This document shows positions 47,240-59,150 of a DNA stretch of 64,000 nucleotides, one piece after another. The stretch lies in contig CP141137.1 in NCBI GenBank assembly GCA_035236585.1, forward strand, positions 44,042,057 through 44,106,056. The letters run 5' to 3'. Each line of letters starts with the position of its first letter. Within the stretch, counting starts at the first letter, position 1. The notes below the pieces were generated by a model that worked only from the letters and a program-made list of their open reading frames with translations, searched no databases and was not told where the DNA came from. Position numbers and translations under genes: made by a program. This stretch comes from Warburgia ugandensis. Lineage: Eukaryota > Streptophyta > Magnoliopsida > Canellales > Canellaceae.

Positions 47240-48970
47240 AGCCCATTCATTTTATATTTCACTGAGATTTACCCTAGAGTAACTCTTTTTGTTTGCCCAC
47301 TCAGAAAGCACAGTAACCTGAAATACAACATATAATTAAGCTAAAACATTTTAGCTAGATCCATAAAAACTATAGAAAAATATAAGATTATGCAAATCAA
47401 AACTATCTTTTTTAAATGGGAGATAGGAGTACAATCAAATATGAGGGTCCTCATGTACCTTAGGACATAACAACCTCACTCTGAATCAAACTATTATTTA
47501 GGGCATTGTGCAACAAGGACAACAAAAAAGAACTCATAAATATCATTTGCAATAATGTAGGTTTAATTTATGATAACTTAGAGTAATTAACAATTTCATA
47601 TACCTTGACATTCTTTCACTTGAGTTTTGGTGGTTATAAAGTCTCGATCACTGTAGCCCATTCCCACCAAGTCCTACAAATTTAGATTTTATATGCATTA
47701 TAAATGAATAACAAATTACTTATCTACACATAACACATGGAAAAAAAAAAAAAAAAACTTTCTTATTTATAATATCTGTGAGGGTTAGATAGATGTACAC
47801 TCCACAAGAATCAAAAATAAAGCATGACCATCATGCACATCCAAAATGAGCAACATCCAATGGGACCAACATAGACAATCATATGGATTGTAATGGAAGT
47901 TGACAATCCCTCAGTAAGGAATTAGCAAGAAAACAAGAAAATTAAAACTTACCCGCTATTGTAGGAAATCATTAAGCATTGTCCCTGAGAGTGGCTAAAG
48001 AAGCCTCGCAAAATATCATGAATACACTTCTCGATCGACCATTGCTCCGTCGCTCCAGAAATGACACCAAGGTCAAGTAATTGGTAAAGTATACCCTCAC
48101 CATCAAAAAGGTTAGCAGCATCATTCAAGAAGCTGCATAGAAAAAATAATTATTAAATTTACCATTAAAATATAATATGTAATTAAATACTAAATGATTT
48201 ACAAGCAAGTATGTGCACATACCTCGTGTAGGAGACAATGTGAAGGTGCTCGAGCTTATCCCATAGGCAAACTCGTAATAGGTCCTCTATCATAAGTGGC
48301 ACTTCAACAACATTCTCGGCAAGCACTCCCTGCTTGATTTGTATAGGATTGATTGCCATATTGTTGTTAATGAGACCATAGATTAACCTAAGGGATCAAG
48401 CCATGTTGGTGGGACTTCCACACGCTCCTAAGTCAACTACTGTAAAAGATGTAAAAAAATTATCTAATTAATATAATATTAATCTATGAAAATGGCTTAA
48501 TTTGTCATGAAAGAAAAACCAAAGATCTATACAAGTACCTGTTCCACTGGTGCAATAGCCAAAGGTGACACTAGAATGGCTGGCGATCTCTGTGCCTCAA
48601 TTTGTTACTGATTAACTGTATAGAGTTATTAAACAATTAAGTAAGGTCTTTAGTTAAAAAACATTAATGAGAAAGGCAGTATGATAAGATATATACCAAG
48701 GACTCTATGGGAATGACTAATGCCTCTGGCCAAGCAACATGATATGTAACTACCTACCCAACGGCTATAATATTTTACACTTCTAATGGGAATGGTAAGT
48801 AGGCATTAGCATTCAAAGCCATGGTAATGAACACCTGCTTAGTATGTGGCAGCATACTGATTCCGTGCAAAACATTTGATTCATGTGCATAGCATGACCC
48901 AACTACCATGATGTTTTGAGGGGAATCCAAGGCCAACTGGCATTGACCCACTAAAAATCAAATATGCAAT
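47240..48970 (-). pseudogene. CACTA-2 Ulp1-like C-terminal region
   Basis: Downward from 48970 the minus strand reads CQLALDSPQNIMVVGSCYAH, then VLHGISMLP, AYLPFPLEV and VAWPEALVIP. This is the conserved block (VA.G.., HG.PL, LP.P, WP..LV) that follows PF03004 in plant En/Spm proteins. Around 48130-48400 is VEVPLMIEDLLRVCLWDKLE, then SFLNDAANLFDGEGILYQLL and GVISG, resembling the start of the Ulp1-like (C48) peptidase domain. The end (47240-47320) has VTVLSEWANKKSYSRVNLSE then EWAKHV, the usual C-terminus. The catalytic His, Asp and Cys segments are not seen. Introns probably separate the blocks. Confidence 0.75.
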
Positions 48971-49039
48971 AAAGAGGTTGAGATATAGAATTATTACACA
49001 AGGACAATGAAAATGTATAGTTTTGTCAATATATATACC

Positions 49040-50501
49040 TCTTGGGAAGGAATTTCCTTTTCGAGGGAAGGCGGATGTCCTTCATTATCTTCTTTAGTTG
49101 AGGAATTGTAGCTTGCATGTGATGGAGGTACAGTACGGCACGTATTATGAGCAGGGGGTCAAGTAACAATCATAAAACCTCCTTCACGCATCTATCTAAA
49201 TATATCAGCCTTTACTTTCTCAAGGAGCTCATTCTAGGCCTACACATAATCTTGAACTCTAAGTATACTTCCTCTACCAAAGAATTTAGAAGGAACAACA
49301 CCTCGACCCATGCCCCTAACTTGACTAGAATGGTCCTGCTTATTGCCCATAGCCTTATATAGGATGTCATCCTTGGCAGTAGTGTTGCTTAAAGTTCCTA
49401 TAGTAGTGCTTTCTTGAGTAAGAATGTCCTAGAAAATTTAATTAGAAAGACATGATCATTTCATCTAATTGATTGTAAAAAATTTATAGACAAGTGGAAC
49501 CACTAACTATGCATGAAGCAATTTGTACTGTAGTTTGATATGCAAACTTGTTGCCAGTATGGCCCACTAAATGCATCATCTTCAAGAGGATGGAGAGATC
49601 AATGGGTTCCATAGTCCCAACTTTTTTTTTGCTGTCAAGCAAAGGCACTATAGTTAGAGAACATGTATATAACCATAGTAGCATTAAATTGAATGGGATA
49701 AATTGTCACAGATGCTTACGTGCTCTTCAAAATGAGCGTAGCCCATCCTAGATAGGTGGTGCTGCATATTTATTTCATGCACCTTTCTTCCCCTTGCACT
49801 CTTCACCTACACATTTTTACATGCATGATCAAGTGCACTGATTGAACATTACATATAATTAAAAGAATGAAGCATTGTTTCTGCACATACCTCAAACTTG
49901 GCAGAGGTGAGGTTCCGTACAAATGCATTCCAAGCCTCCTAATTAATGACATCAGAGTAAATGGAAGGCACCATGTACAACCTTGATGGATCGTTGACAT
50001 TTGGAGCTATGTATTTGCAAACAAGGTAGTTCTTCCATTTTCTCCATTGCTCACCTGCCCCTTGTAAAGCACGCATCTTCTTACCATCCGGCACGTCAAA
50101 GGTAGACTACAAATTGAACACTTCAAATTACTATATTTGAAAAATAAGGAAAGGTATAATGTAAATAATACATGTACTAAATGTTTACATACCTTGATCA
50201 TTTCCCATATTGAATCTTTTGTCGAGGATGGCACATGTCTCCAATCCTCAAATGTGATAACAACCATGCTTCTTACTATAGAGCAGAGGAAACTACAATA
50301 AGCAGGGGCACTCTCACCAATCTCTCGCTCTCTACTATTGTATTGGATAGTTTCTTTAATTCTCTTCGACTTTCTCTTGATAACATTTTCCATTGTTGTT
50401 TGCCCTCTACCCTTTCTTTTTGGAGTAATGCTCATGTTGGCCTCTTGTTCATGCTCTCCAATGTGATCGTAATCTTCAGTTTGATGTTCTTCTTGTTCCA
50501 T
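49040..50501 (-). pseudogene. CACTA-2 transposase (Transposase_24, PF03004), multi-exon
   Basis: An ATG at 50501 starts MEQEEHQTEDYDHIGEHEQE. Exon 1 (50193-50501) includes KGRGQTTMENVIKRKSKRI and GESAPAYCSFLCSIVRSMV, then FEDWRHVPSS and IWEMIK. Exon 2 (49891-50106) has FDVPDGKKMRALQGAGEQWR and KWKNYLVCKYI, then one stop before EAWNAFVRNLTSAKFE. Exon 3 (49720-49806, 29 codons) has ARGRKVHEINMQHHLSRMGY. Introns start with GT and end with AG and are in phase. Exon 4 (from 49631) begins in a run of nine A that shifts the frame. Block 49040-49432 has KDDILYKAMGNKQDHSSQVR followed by GMGRGVV. All match PF03004 proteins of CACTA elements. Confidence 0.9.
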
Positions 50502-51323
50502 CGTTACTACAAAGAAACACTCAATGATAATAGAACAATGACATAAAAAAAGGCTATGTAATGCATTTACAAAAACCAAATCGACGTCTTTCAAAAAACA
50601 AAGTTTAAGTGAAAAATAATAATTAAAGGAGACTCCATCTACATCCATTCACATAAACATACAATATCTAACATATGTGACAAACTAACTTCAAGGAAGA
50701 CAAATAAATGATGCATGAAAAGTATTTCCCTGCTTAGTATAGATATTTGTAAAGGGGTTACAAATTCCATAGACCTTTCAATAGTCTTTAACTCCACTGG
50801 TTTGAGTTCACATCTCTTAGTGGGTGTAATTATTCACAAGTAGTGATAAATTAACTTATGCTAGATGTTCATCTATATATGTACGTGCACAATTCATGCA
50901 CCAAATTCCATCCAATAAAGTTTATGACTAATGTAAGTTTCTCTTGGTTATTTGCATGACTGAAGTTTATTAAAATTCTATTTTATGATCATGTTTCATG
51001 TCTTGGATCACATGCACCATGTCATTTCATGCCTTGTTTGAATTAAGTTTCATGAGTATCTTACTTTTGGAATTTTACCTTTCATGAGTCATATATAATT
51101 TCGAGCAATCCATGCACTTTATTTCTTAAGAACCAATTTAGTTTTTTAGATAGTTTATTTAGTATTTTGGTTAGATCCCATGTAAGAAAAATTTTATTCC
51201 ATACATTTCGGCCATTTTCTTACCATTTTACAAAGATCATTCACTTGAATTTCATTTTTCTTCTTTTCTTCAACAACTTTTTTAAGTGAATTTTTTATTT
51301 TCTAACACTCATTTTCATTAGAT

Positions 51324-51326
<3 letters not shown>
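50502..51326. other. No gene seen (CACTA-2 interior)
   Basis: AT-rich and noncoding, upstream of the transposase start. No terminus or domain is visible. Confidence 0.4.

Positions 51327-51392
<66 letters not shown>
51327..51392. repeat. (CT)33 microsatellite
   Basis: Sixty-six bases of CT directly next to the copia-3 gag fragment. It gives false Arg-Glu repeats on the minus strand. Confidence 0.97.
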
Positions 51393-51393
<1 letters not shown>

Positions 51394-51900
51394 ATAATGC
51401 TTTCTGAAAGTTTTTTCTTATAATCCTTGTTGGTATCTTTGTTAAAGTTTTTCTTTTCACTGTTCCTTCTTCCCTTAATGAACTTCTTAAACTTCCTAGT
51501 AAGAAGTGCAATATCTTCAACACTTTTAGTCTCATCCTCTATAGTAGATCTAAAAGATATTCCTTTCTTCTTCTTTGGCTCCTCTTCTTTTTTGAACTTA
51601 TAAGCAATCTTATAAGTCATGAGTGACCTTATAAGCTCATCAAGTTTCAAATTCTCTAAATCTTTAACTTCATGGATTGTCGATCCTTTGGCATCTCAAA
51701 ATTTAAGGAAAGACCTATGAATCTTATTCACCAACTCAGCAAGTAAAAAAGTTACCAAAAGATTGCAAACCAGAAATAATATTGGTAAATGTAGTAAAGA
51801 TTTCAAAAGTAGAATCATTACTTTTCAACATAAAAATATTCATAGTTATGGATTACCTATAGGTTGTTCCAAAATTCTTTGGCTAATGTGTAGGTTGGCA
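51393..51900 (-). pseudogene. copia-3 gag fragment (Ty1/copia)
   Basis: Reading down from about 51850, the minus strand gives FMLKSNDSTFEIFTTFTNII, then LQSFGNFF, LVNKIHRSFLKF, DAKGSTIHEVKDLENLKLDE and LIRSLMTYKIAYK. After a Lys-rich linker comes EDIALLTRKFKKFIKG. This is the middle of copia gag (family: TRF-DI-N-L-LGK, ELVRKILRSLP, AKVTAIQEAKDL, ELIGSLMTYE). Two stops and a frameshift are present. No other part of the element was found. It lies within the limits of CACTA-2 and probably inserted there. Confidence 0.9.
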
Positions 51901-52269
51901 TTGGATTGAATTCATTAACATTTAAAGCACAAACTCATGGTTTTGGCATTGCGAGTAATTTTAAAGCTACACCACCTAGCCTAAAAGAGATTGATTTTGG
52001 TTTAACTAGGAAAGTAAATAACATGAAAATGGAAACATGCATTGGAATTACTAGATGATTACCAAAAATGTTAACAAGTCAAAAGAGGAAGCAATCAAGC
52101 ACTTCTATAAGATCGCAATTGTTAGCCTTGATTCGTCTAAATGAATACCTCCAACGCTAGGATTTGCACATGAATCACTTAATTCCCTGTAGAAAATCAT
52201 GAAAATTGGTCATTAAAAATCAATCAATCAATAACAGTAAATGGAGGTACCCCTCCCCACCCACTTCTT
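51901..52269. other. No gene seen
   Basis: AT-rich, between the copia gag fragment and the C-rich minisatellite. No feature is recognised. Confidence 0.4.
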
Positions 52270-53130
52270 GGATCCACATCACCTTCGTCGCACCTCTACC
52301 CCCCCTGAACCCAGCTCCCCGCCCCCCCTCCCCCATCCCCAGTCCCCACCCAAACCCCCTCCTAGTCCCCCACCTCCCCATCTCTGTTACCCCACTCAAA
52401 CCCCCTTCCTCCCCCTCTCGGTACCCCACCCGAACCCCCTCCCTGCCCCCACCTCCCCCTCTCATGTCCCCACCTAAACACCCTCCTTGCCCCCCACCTC
52501 CTCCTTCTGCGGTCCCGACCCAAACCACCTCATTGCCCCCCACCTCCCCCATATCTGTTACCCCACTCGAACCCCCTTACTACCCCCTCTCCCATACCCC
52601 ACTAGAACCCCCTCCATGCCCCCCACCTTCCCCTTCTTTGGGATCCCACTCAAACCCCGGCACCCACCGCCCCTCTCTAGTACCCCACCTCCCCCTCTCT
52701 AGTCCCGACCCAAACCACCTCCTTGCCCCCACCTCCCCCTCTCTAGTCCCCACCCGTACCCCTCCTTGCCCCTCACCTCTCCCCTCTCCGGTAGCCCACC
52801 TAAACCCCCACCTCCCCCTCTTCGGTCCCCACCTAAACCCCTCCCCGCCCCCACCTCCCCTCTCTCTGGTCCCCACCCAAACCCTACCCCGACCCCCACC
52901 TCCCCTCTCTTTGGTCCCCACCCGAACCCCCTCCCTGCCCCCCACCTCCCCCTCCCCAATACCCCACCCCACCCCCACCTCCCCTCTTGGATCCCCACCC
53001 AAACCCCCTTTTGCTATCCAGCTCGAACACCCTTCTTGCCCCCCACTAGCCTCCTCTCTGTTACCACCGCTTGAACCCCTCCCTACCACCCACCTACCCT
53101 CTCTCGGCACCCTGCCCAAACCCCCTCCCT
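52270..53130. repeat. C-rich minisatellite, about 45-bp unit, near 20 copies
   Basis: The core ACCTCCCC followed by CTCTCxGTCCCCACCCxAAC recurs at 52451, 52496, 52542, 52687, 52731, 52775, 52810, 52853, 52898 and 52944, with further diverged copies. Spacing is 43-46 bp, with a few units of 33-36 bp. The plus strand is almost free of G and the minus strand is G-run rich. Long frames on both strands (plus 52206-53351; minus 52580-53119) result from the repeat. A less regular C- and T-rich stretch continues to about 53330. Confidence 0.92.
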
Positions 53131-53374
53131 ACACCACCACCCCTCCTAAGAAACCAGTTTCCCACCCACCCCACCGCCCACCCCCTCATGAGAACCCAGT
53201 TCCCCTCCTATACATACCACCCTTTTCTCCTCTGGCCACCAGAATTCTCCCTCCTTCTCTCCTTCCTTGTTCTTCTTCTTCTCTTCTTTCTTCTCCCTCA
53301 ATTTTTCTCTATGTTAGTTGGGCATGGCAGGAAGTCTATTTTGTGGTTTAATTAAGGGTGCAAAAAGAAGACGT

Positions 53375-53460
53375 TTATACATAAAATGACTTTAAAAGTG
53401 TAGACTTTTAAAGTCATTTAGAGAAAATTGACATAAAAAGTATACACTTTTTTATCATTT
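53375..53460. mobile_element. CACTA-type subterminal repeat relic
   Basis: The phrase TGACTTTAAAAGTGTAGACT and the following TTTTAAAGTCATTTAG form inverted motifs like those in both CACTA termini. It may mark the right side of CACTA-2, but no CACTA end is visible beyond it. Confidence 0.45.
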
Positions 53461-53541
53461 TTTATTTATAATTTTTCATTCAAAATATATACACATTTTA
53501 TGTTAGTACTTCATGTATAACAATTAATCAATTTTAAATGA

Positions 53542-53566
53542 ATATATATATATATATATATATATT
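53542..53566. repeat. (AT)n microsatellite
   Basis: About 25 bases of alternating A and T. Confidence 0.9.
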
Positions 53567-53569
53567 TGA

Positions 53570-53902
53570 TTGACACTATAAGCTTCCAAAGTTTACTCTA
53601 TCTCTCTCACTTCCACTCTTCCTTCCTAATTCTCTTTCACTCTCTTTCCTTCCCCTCTACTTCTCTTTCTCTTTCTCAATCTCTCCCCTACCTCTTCACC
53701 CCACCTAACACAAACTCTCCATCTATCTCCCTCTCTTGCCTCATCGCTCACCCCCCTCAACTGTCTCCACCGCAATCGGTTCCTCCCATCTCCCGATTTT
53801 TTCTCTATCTCTCATTCTCTCTCTTTGTTTCTCTTTCCTCTTCTCTCCGATCTCTCCATCTCCCACCATCTCTTGTCTCTATCTACCCTTTCCCTAAACC
53901 TG
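53570..53902 (+). mobile_element. Athila A 5' LTR, left fragment
   Basis: A pyrimidine-rich stretch like the middle of the other Athila LTRs, ending at the target site (ACCTG, 53898-53902) of solo LTR 2. The same LTR resumes at 56930. The LTR start (TGTTAAG) is missing, perhaps lost with the CACTA-2 side. Confidence 0.65.
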
Positions 53903-56900
53903 TGTAACACCCCTAATTTTTTGTAATAAAAATATAATAGTGAAATTAAAGATTTCAAGAAAAAATCAGGCTAGAATATTAGGTTTAGCAAAAACGTACA
54001 GAAGTACAAAAGTACAAATAAGGCATAAAGACATGCATAAGTGAAAACATATCTCATGAACCCTTCAGAATGATTGTAAGCACGATGCATTCTGAATTCG
54101 GAGTGAAAAACCTTTATTTTCTCCATTTAAGAGCAAAAGGGTAGAATGGTAATTTTACCCTAGCCAAGGTCTAAGACATTAAATTTGGAATGTACTAAAA
54201 AATAATATTCCAACGCCTCTAAGAACACTCAATTCCAAGTTCGTAGGAGTAAACTCAAAATTTTATACATAAAGGGCAAAATGGTCTTTTTACACATGGG
54301 GCCCACAAAGGACCCAAAATGGAATCCAATGACGGGCCAAACCACTACCACTAGCTAGTGGAGAAGGAGGTGGTAGTGGCAATCAAATAAATATTGAAAA
54401 GGAAAAAGGAAAAAAAAACATAATTATTAGGTGTTATGATGAAAAACACTCAAAATACCTATAAATAGACATCATAAAAATTCTAAAAAATATTTCAAAA
54501 ATCCATCACGAAGTCCCCTAGACTCTTCCAAAATATCAACCCAAAATTCCTCCTCCTTCTCCCTCTTTTCTCCTCCCTTTTCTTGCATTTTATTCCCCCT
54601 GTTAGAGTGTCCACAGAAGCACCAGGAGGAATATTCCTCTTCTAGATATCGGGAGCGTCCACAGACTCGTTGTCCCCAATGAGAAGGGTTTTCACCTTGT
54701 TACTTTTTTTGAATTAGACGTTCATTTCCAGCCATTGAAACATAATCTTGACCATTGGATAGTTGAGGAATATCAAGATCTACAAAACCCATTTGAGTTT
54801 ACCATAATCCGTGGATTATCCATGGAGAAATCACCGAAAAACTGAAGCTCAGGCGACCTATATTATCATGAGTGGATTTTCTGGTTTTTTTGGCATATAT
54901 CCGGAATATCTTCTTCCAGGTAGGTGAACTTGCACCTCTCTTTCATTTACAGTAGGTTAGTTTGGTTTTCCAGCAAGGATGGGAGCTCCCTAGCCATTGA
55001 TCCGTCAGAGACGATGGATCCAACACTGAGGGTTGAGATCCCATCGATCCACATCTCAGATGTTACTTCTGAGCCGATGGATGGATTCCTAGGGCCCAAA
55101 AACCTCAGGATGTGAAATCTGGACTCTTAGTTTTACTAGATGGGGGAGATCCAGCCACAGGGGATCCGACGGCCCAGATTGGATCGTCTCGCCTATAGCC
55201 AGTTACCTCTTCCCAGCCACCCAGGATAGACGGTAACAGGCGCGGGACGCGGGTCGTCCCATACCTGTAACCCAGATTTGATCTGGGCTGTCTATTCTGT
55301 TAACTGAAAATCATAATTCTTCAATTCAGAGTTTGATATAGCTCTGATTTTAGATCTAAAAAATGATATAGACTCCTTGTAGTATTTAACATGTACTGAA
55401 CTTATTAGATCCATGTTTTAATTTGTATTTACATAAGTTATTTAATAAAATCAGTACCCATGATCTTAGATCATGGACCAATGATTGTATCAGACTAATC
55501 TGAACCGATGGATGTCTTCAGAGACCCCCTAAAACTCTAGGATCATATTCATAGTCAGATTTGTATTCATAGATATGAAGGAATTGATTAAAAATAGTAA
55601 AGATGAAATTCAGCCCTTAAAACAGGCTGAAATCTTAATAACTTAATTCTAATTTTAATAGATCCCCAAATTTAGATCAAAAACCTTCATGGAATTCATA
55701 TTTATGTTTTCAAATCATAAAACATGTTAGATATTGTTTTTAATTAGTATTTACACGATCTATGTAGTACTATCCATGCCATTGATCTTGGATCATGGCC
55801 AAGATGATCCCAAACTTGAAATCTGAACCGATAGATGTGTTCATAATGTCCCAAAACCTTAATAAAAATATTTATAGTAGAAATTATATGTCTCTAGATC
55901 GGTGAAATTAATCCCAACCAGTAAGGTGAAATTCAGCCCTTAAAACGGGCTGAAGTCTTAAAATCACAATTTTGATCTCAATTGAGATCCAAATTGAGAT
56001 CTAAAATTTGTGATGGATTTCTTGTGATAATTATAAGGGACGGAACCTATAAAATTTTAATTTTAATTAATTTAAGTTCCTATAATTAAGTGGATAAGTT
56101 ACTAACATCCTTGATCTACAAGATCTAGGATGATCAAACTACTAATACCTTGTTGGATGATGATTTTATAATTTAATAAATAAAATTAGTGGATTAAATT
56201 GAATTAATTTGACAGATCTTAAGAGATCTATACTAAAAAGTTATTAAAATCTCTAAAAATGAGTAGTATCTCCTAGATCAAGATGATCCAAGATAATTGG
56301 AAATTATGGATGATGATCTTGAGATAAGATCATAGGGATTTAATGAATGGATGATGAGGATTTGGGATAGATCAAGATCTATGCCCTTAAATGTTATAAA
56401 GTAACTTAAGATCTCCTTGATCGGGTAGATCAAGGAAGATCAAATCAATGGATAAGATAAATCAATGGTTTAATAATTAAATTACATAAATATAAAATAT
56501 TGGATCGAAAATAAAATGAAGGATCAAGATATAAACCCTAAAAAAATGAAAAATGAATATGGATCAATTAAGACCCTTGGATCATGATAGCATGTTAGAT
56601 TATTATTTGGATTATTGAACATTATTGTTTTTCATTTCTTAGTTGAATTACTTATAGAATTGATTATTTAATTGTTTAGTTAATTATTTATTTATTCTTT
56701 AAATTTATGCTTTAATGCTTAAGTAATGAAAACTTCATTGAAATTGTAATTAAATGAAATTAGAAGTAAAAGACATTCACATGGAATGCATGACATGGAC
56801 TTTATGATAGTAAGGACCATAATTAGTAGGATAATATAATGAATATAAATTCCTTGGCCCAACTATTTAAGGGCCCTTCCTTTGAACAAATGTATTATAA

Positions 56901-56929
56901 AATATGTTTTAAAAACTCAGGTCGTCACA
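53903..56929 (+). mobile_element. Solo LTR 2 (3027 bp), same family as solo LTR 1
   Basis: It starts TGTAACACCCCTAATTTTTT and ends AACTCAGGTCGTCACA; solo LTR 1 ends AACCCGGGTCGTCACA. ACCTG lies directly before (53898-53902) and directly after (56930-56934), a perfect 5-bp target duplication. There is no internal coding domain. It contains a TATA box, genic-looking CG-rich sequence around 54900-55260 and then long AT-rich DNA. It interrupts the Athila A 5' LTR. Confidence 0.93.
54470..54478 (+). promoter_or_regulatory. TATA box of solo LTR 2
   Basis: CTATAAATA about 567 bp into the LTR, comparable in position to the TATA box in solo LTR 1 (395 bp). Confidence 0.55.
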
Positions 56930-57986
56930 ACCTGAGCCAGCCAGTCTGCTTCACCACCTACCCCTTCATCTCACTGTCCTCCCTCTCCTTCTTCTCTCCC
57001 TCACTCTCATCCGCTCTCTCTCCACTGGCCAGCATCCAGATTCTGACTGACCAGCCCATCACCTCCTCTGTCAGTCCCTCCTCTATTCCTGACTCCTCTC
57101 TCATTGGCAATTTCCATGGTTTTCCTCGTTCTCCCTCAGATTGCTCAGGCCTACTTCCCCCTAATCACTTATCAACTCTCCGTTTGCTTCTCTCCTCCCT
57201 CTTCTTCTCTACTTCTCTTTGTCTCCCACATCTCCGGCTTCCCCCCTTCACTGTCTTCTCCTTCTCCATTAGACAGCAGTCACTAGTTTTTGTTCAAAAA
57301 CAGAAATCTGGAAAAATTCTAGATTTACCCATAGAAGAATTAATTAAATTCCAATCTCATCCTTTTTTAGCTTGTTCCTATTTTATCTTATCCAGACTTT
57401 CCATATCTGTGTTTTGTGTTATACTTAGTTAATTCCAAGAGTAGTTTAATCCAAACCTTGTTTAATTAAAGTTAATCTCATCAACAGTTCGGCTTTAATA
57501 AAAAAGATCCCTTTATTTCTTCAACTGTTTCACATCAAAATTCCAATTAGTTTTTAGATATTGTTCATAGGACACTTTCTAGCTTATCCACTACTTTTGA
57601 TCTTCAATCTAAAAACCCAAAATTAGATCTGAGCCGTCAAAACCCAAAATCATTCTTTAACCCAAATCTTCTAAATTTTGTGGAATCTGATCAATTCAAC
57701 CGTCAAATATTCCATTAGAAGTAACATAAAGAGATTGATGAAGATTGATCAAAGTTTCTAACATTAGATGTGAAGAATTTTGTGAAAATTAAGCTAGAAA
57801 AGTATATTTTAATTGCTTTTAGTTAATTTTTTGTCTTTTTGAATTTGGATTTTTGTAATTTTTAGTAGTTAAATAGAATCTAGTATATAATTCATTGTTA
57901 GTTAATTTTAATTATTTCTTTTAATTTTTAAATAATTAAATTTTATTAAAACTCTATCTTTTTAAATTGAGGTAAAACAATCAATA
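56930..57986 (+). mobile_element. Athila A 5' LTR, right fragment
   Basis: It continues the LTR after the solo LTR 2 insertion, through a pyrimidine-rich block and then the conserved part near 57590-57760 (reverse complement of the blocks at 30250-30400). It ends near 57986 as ATCAATA where CAACA is expected. The open frame at 56839-57432 crosses the insertion junction and is an artefact. Confidence 0.82.
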
Positions 57987-57992
57987 AGTTTT

Positions 57993-58009
57993 TAGCGCCA
58001 TTACCGGGG
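57993..58009 (+). other. Athila A primer-binding site (tRNA-Asp)
   Basis: TAGCGCCATTACCGGGG against the expected TGGCGCCGTTGCCGGGG: three differences, all G-to-A. It follows the LTR end by about six bases. Confidence 0.88.
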
Positions 58010-59150
58010 ATTAGCAATGGAGTTTTCATAAAATTTAATTAAAATTCAAAAAAAAAATTAGGAATTGTATTGTTTTAGCATTTTAGGCATTTTTTAATTT
58101 TTTGTATTGCATAATCACTTTATTTCCTGAATTTGGTACTGATTGCTATTTTTATTTTTTAGAAAATTAGTAACTAGAGATTTATCAAATAAATAAAATT
58201 TCCCTACTTTCCTATGATAGGACTTTTTCTTTTCTTGAGTGAATCTTGTAGTGAGGCCCCTTTGTAACTTGCAATTTCAATTTCAATTTTAAAAAGGGTT
58301 GTAATAAAATAGGGCAAGTGTGGGATAAGGTGGCCCATACTTTATCTTCTTTAGAAACCCCACTGTAAGTCTTCCTCACTCCTTTTAATTTATAGATTAG
58401 GGTTTGCAGTATTAGAATAAATTTGCAATTTTTAATAGTATAATTGCATATATAAAACATATTTGATAATTGTTGCATTTTTAAGGTTTGCATTAGTTTA
58501 TTATTTTTAATTGCATTTTAAGACACGTTTATAGCTTTAAGGTGATTATATGTTGATCAAAATGCCATGGAGTGTGAAAATTAATTAGTGAGGGCACCCG
58601 ACCCCACAAGATCAAGGGTGAATTTTATCACCACCTCTTGGCCCACCTAGGATAATCACCACAAGGGCACAACCCAGCCATTCAAATTAATTTAAAATTA
58701 ATTAGAAGAGACCTACAAGATCATCACAAACTCGTAAGACCCTCTTAATAGGACATGATCTATTGTCACTTTAGTGGCTTCTTATCATTGTGGTTATTGT
58801 TGGTGTCTCCAAGTGACTTTTTCACGCCTTTTATTAACATTTGCTAAGGTCTAAACGCCTCCTTACTTGAGGATTGTATTAACTACTCTAGAGAAGAACC
58901 TAACTAATAAGCAATAGAGCTTTAAAAGAGAGGAGGAGCATCATATTAGGCTAATCTAAAAGCATTGTCCTCACACAAAATTAAGAAAATAAAATATCTA
59001 TGCTTATTAGCCTTAAGGAATTGTTTGATTGTGTCCTTGATTGTGCATCATTCTAGGCATTTAGGTTGCATTCCCTTTTGGATATGCGACAAAATCGGGA
59101 GGTTAGTCAAGCATGACCATAAAGACATATAATCAAATCAGTTACCGCCA
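58010..59150 (+). other. Athila A leader
   Basis: Noncoding. It is shared with the leaders of Athila C and E, for example 58560-58960. No open frame stands out. Confidence 0.75.

Noticed and set aside
51302-51535. Arg-Glu repeat protein on the minus strand
   Set aside because: The repeat is the translation of a CT microsatellite next to a copia gag fragment.
52206-53351. Proline-rich open frame of 381 codons on the plus strand
   Set aside because: It is produced by a C-rich minisatellite with a unit near a multiple of three. The opposite strand and other frames are open too, and there is no signal peptide or known extensin-type motif.
56839-57432. 197-codon plus-strand frame
   Set aside because: It crosses the junction between solo LTR 2 and the Athila A LTR and is mostly LTR pyrimidine runs.
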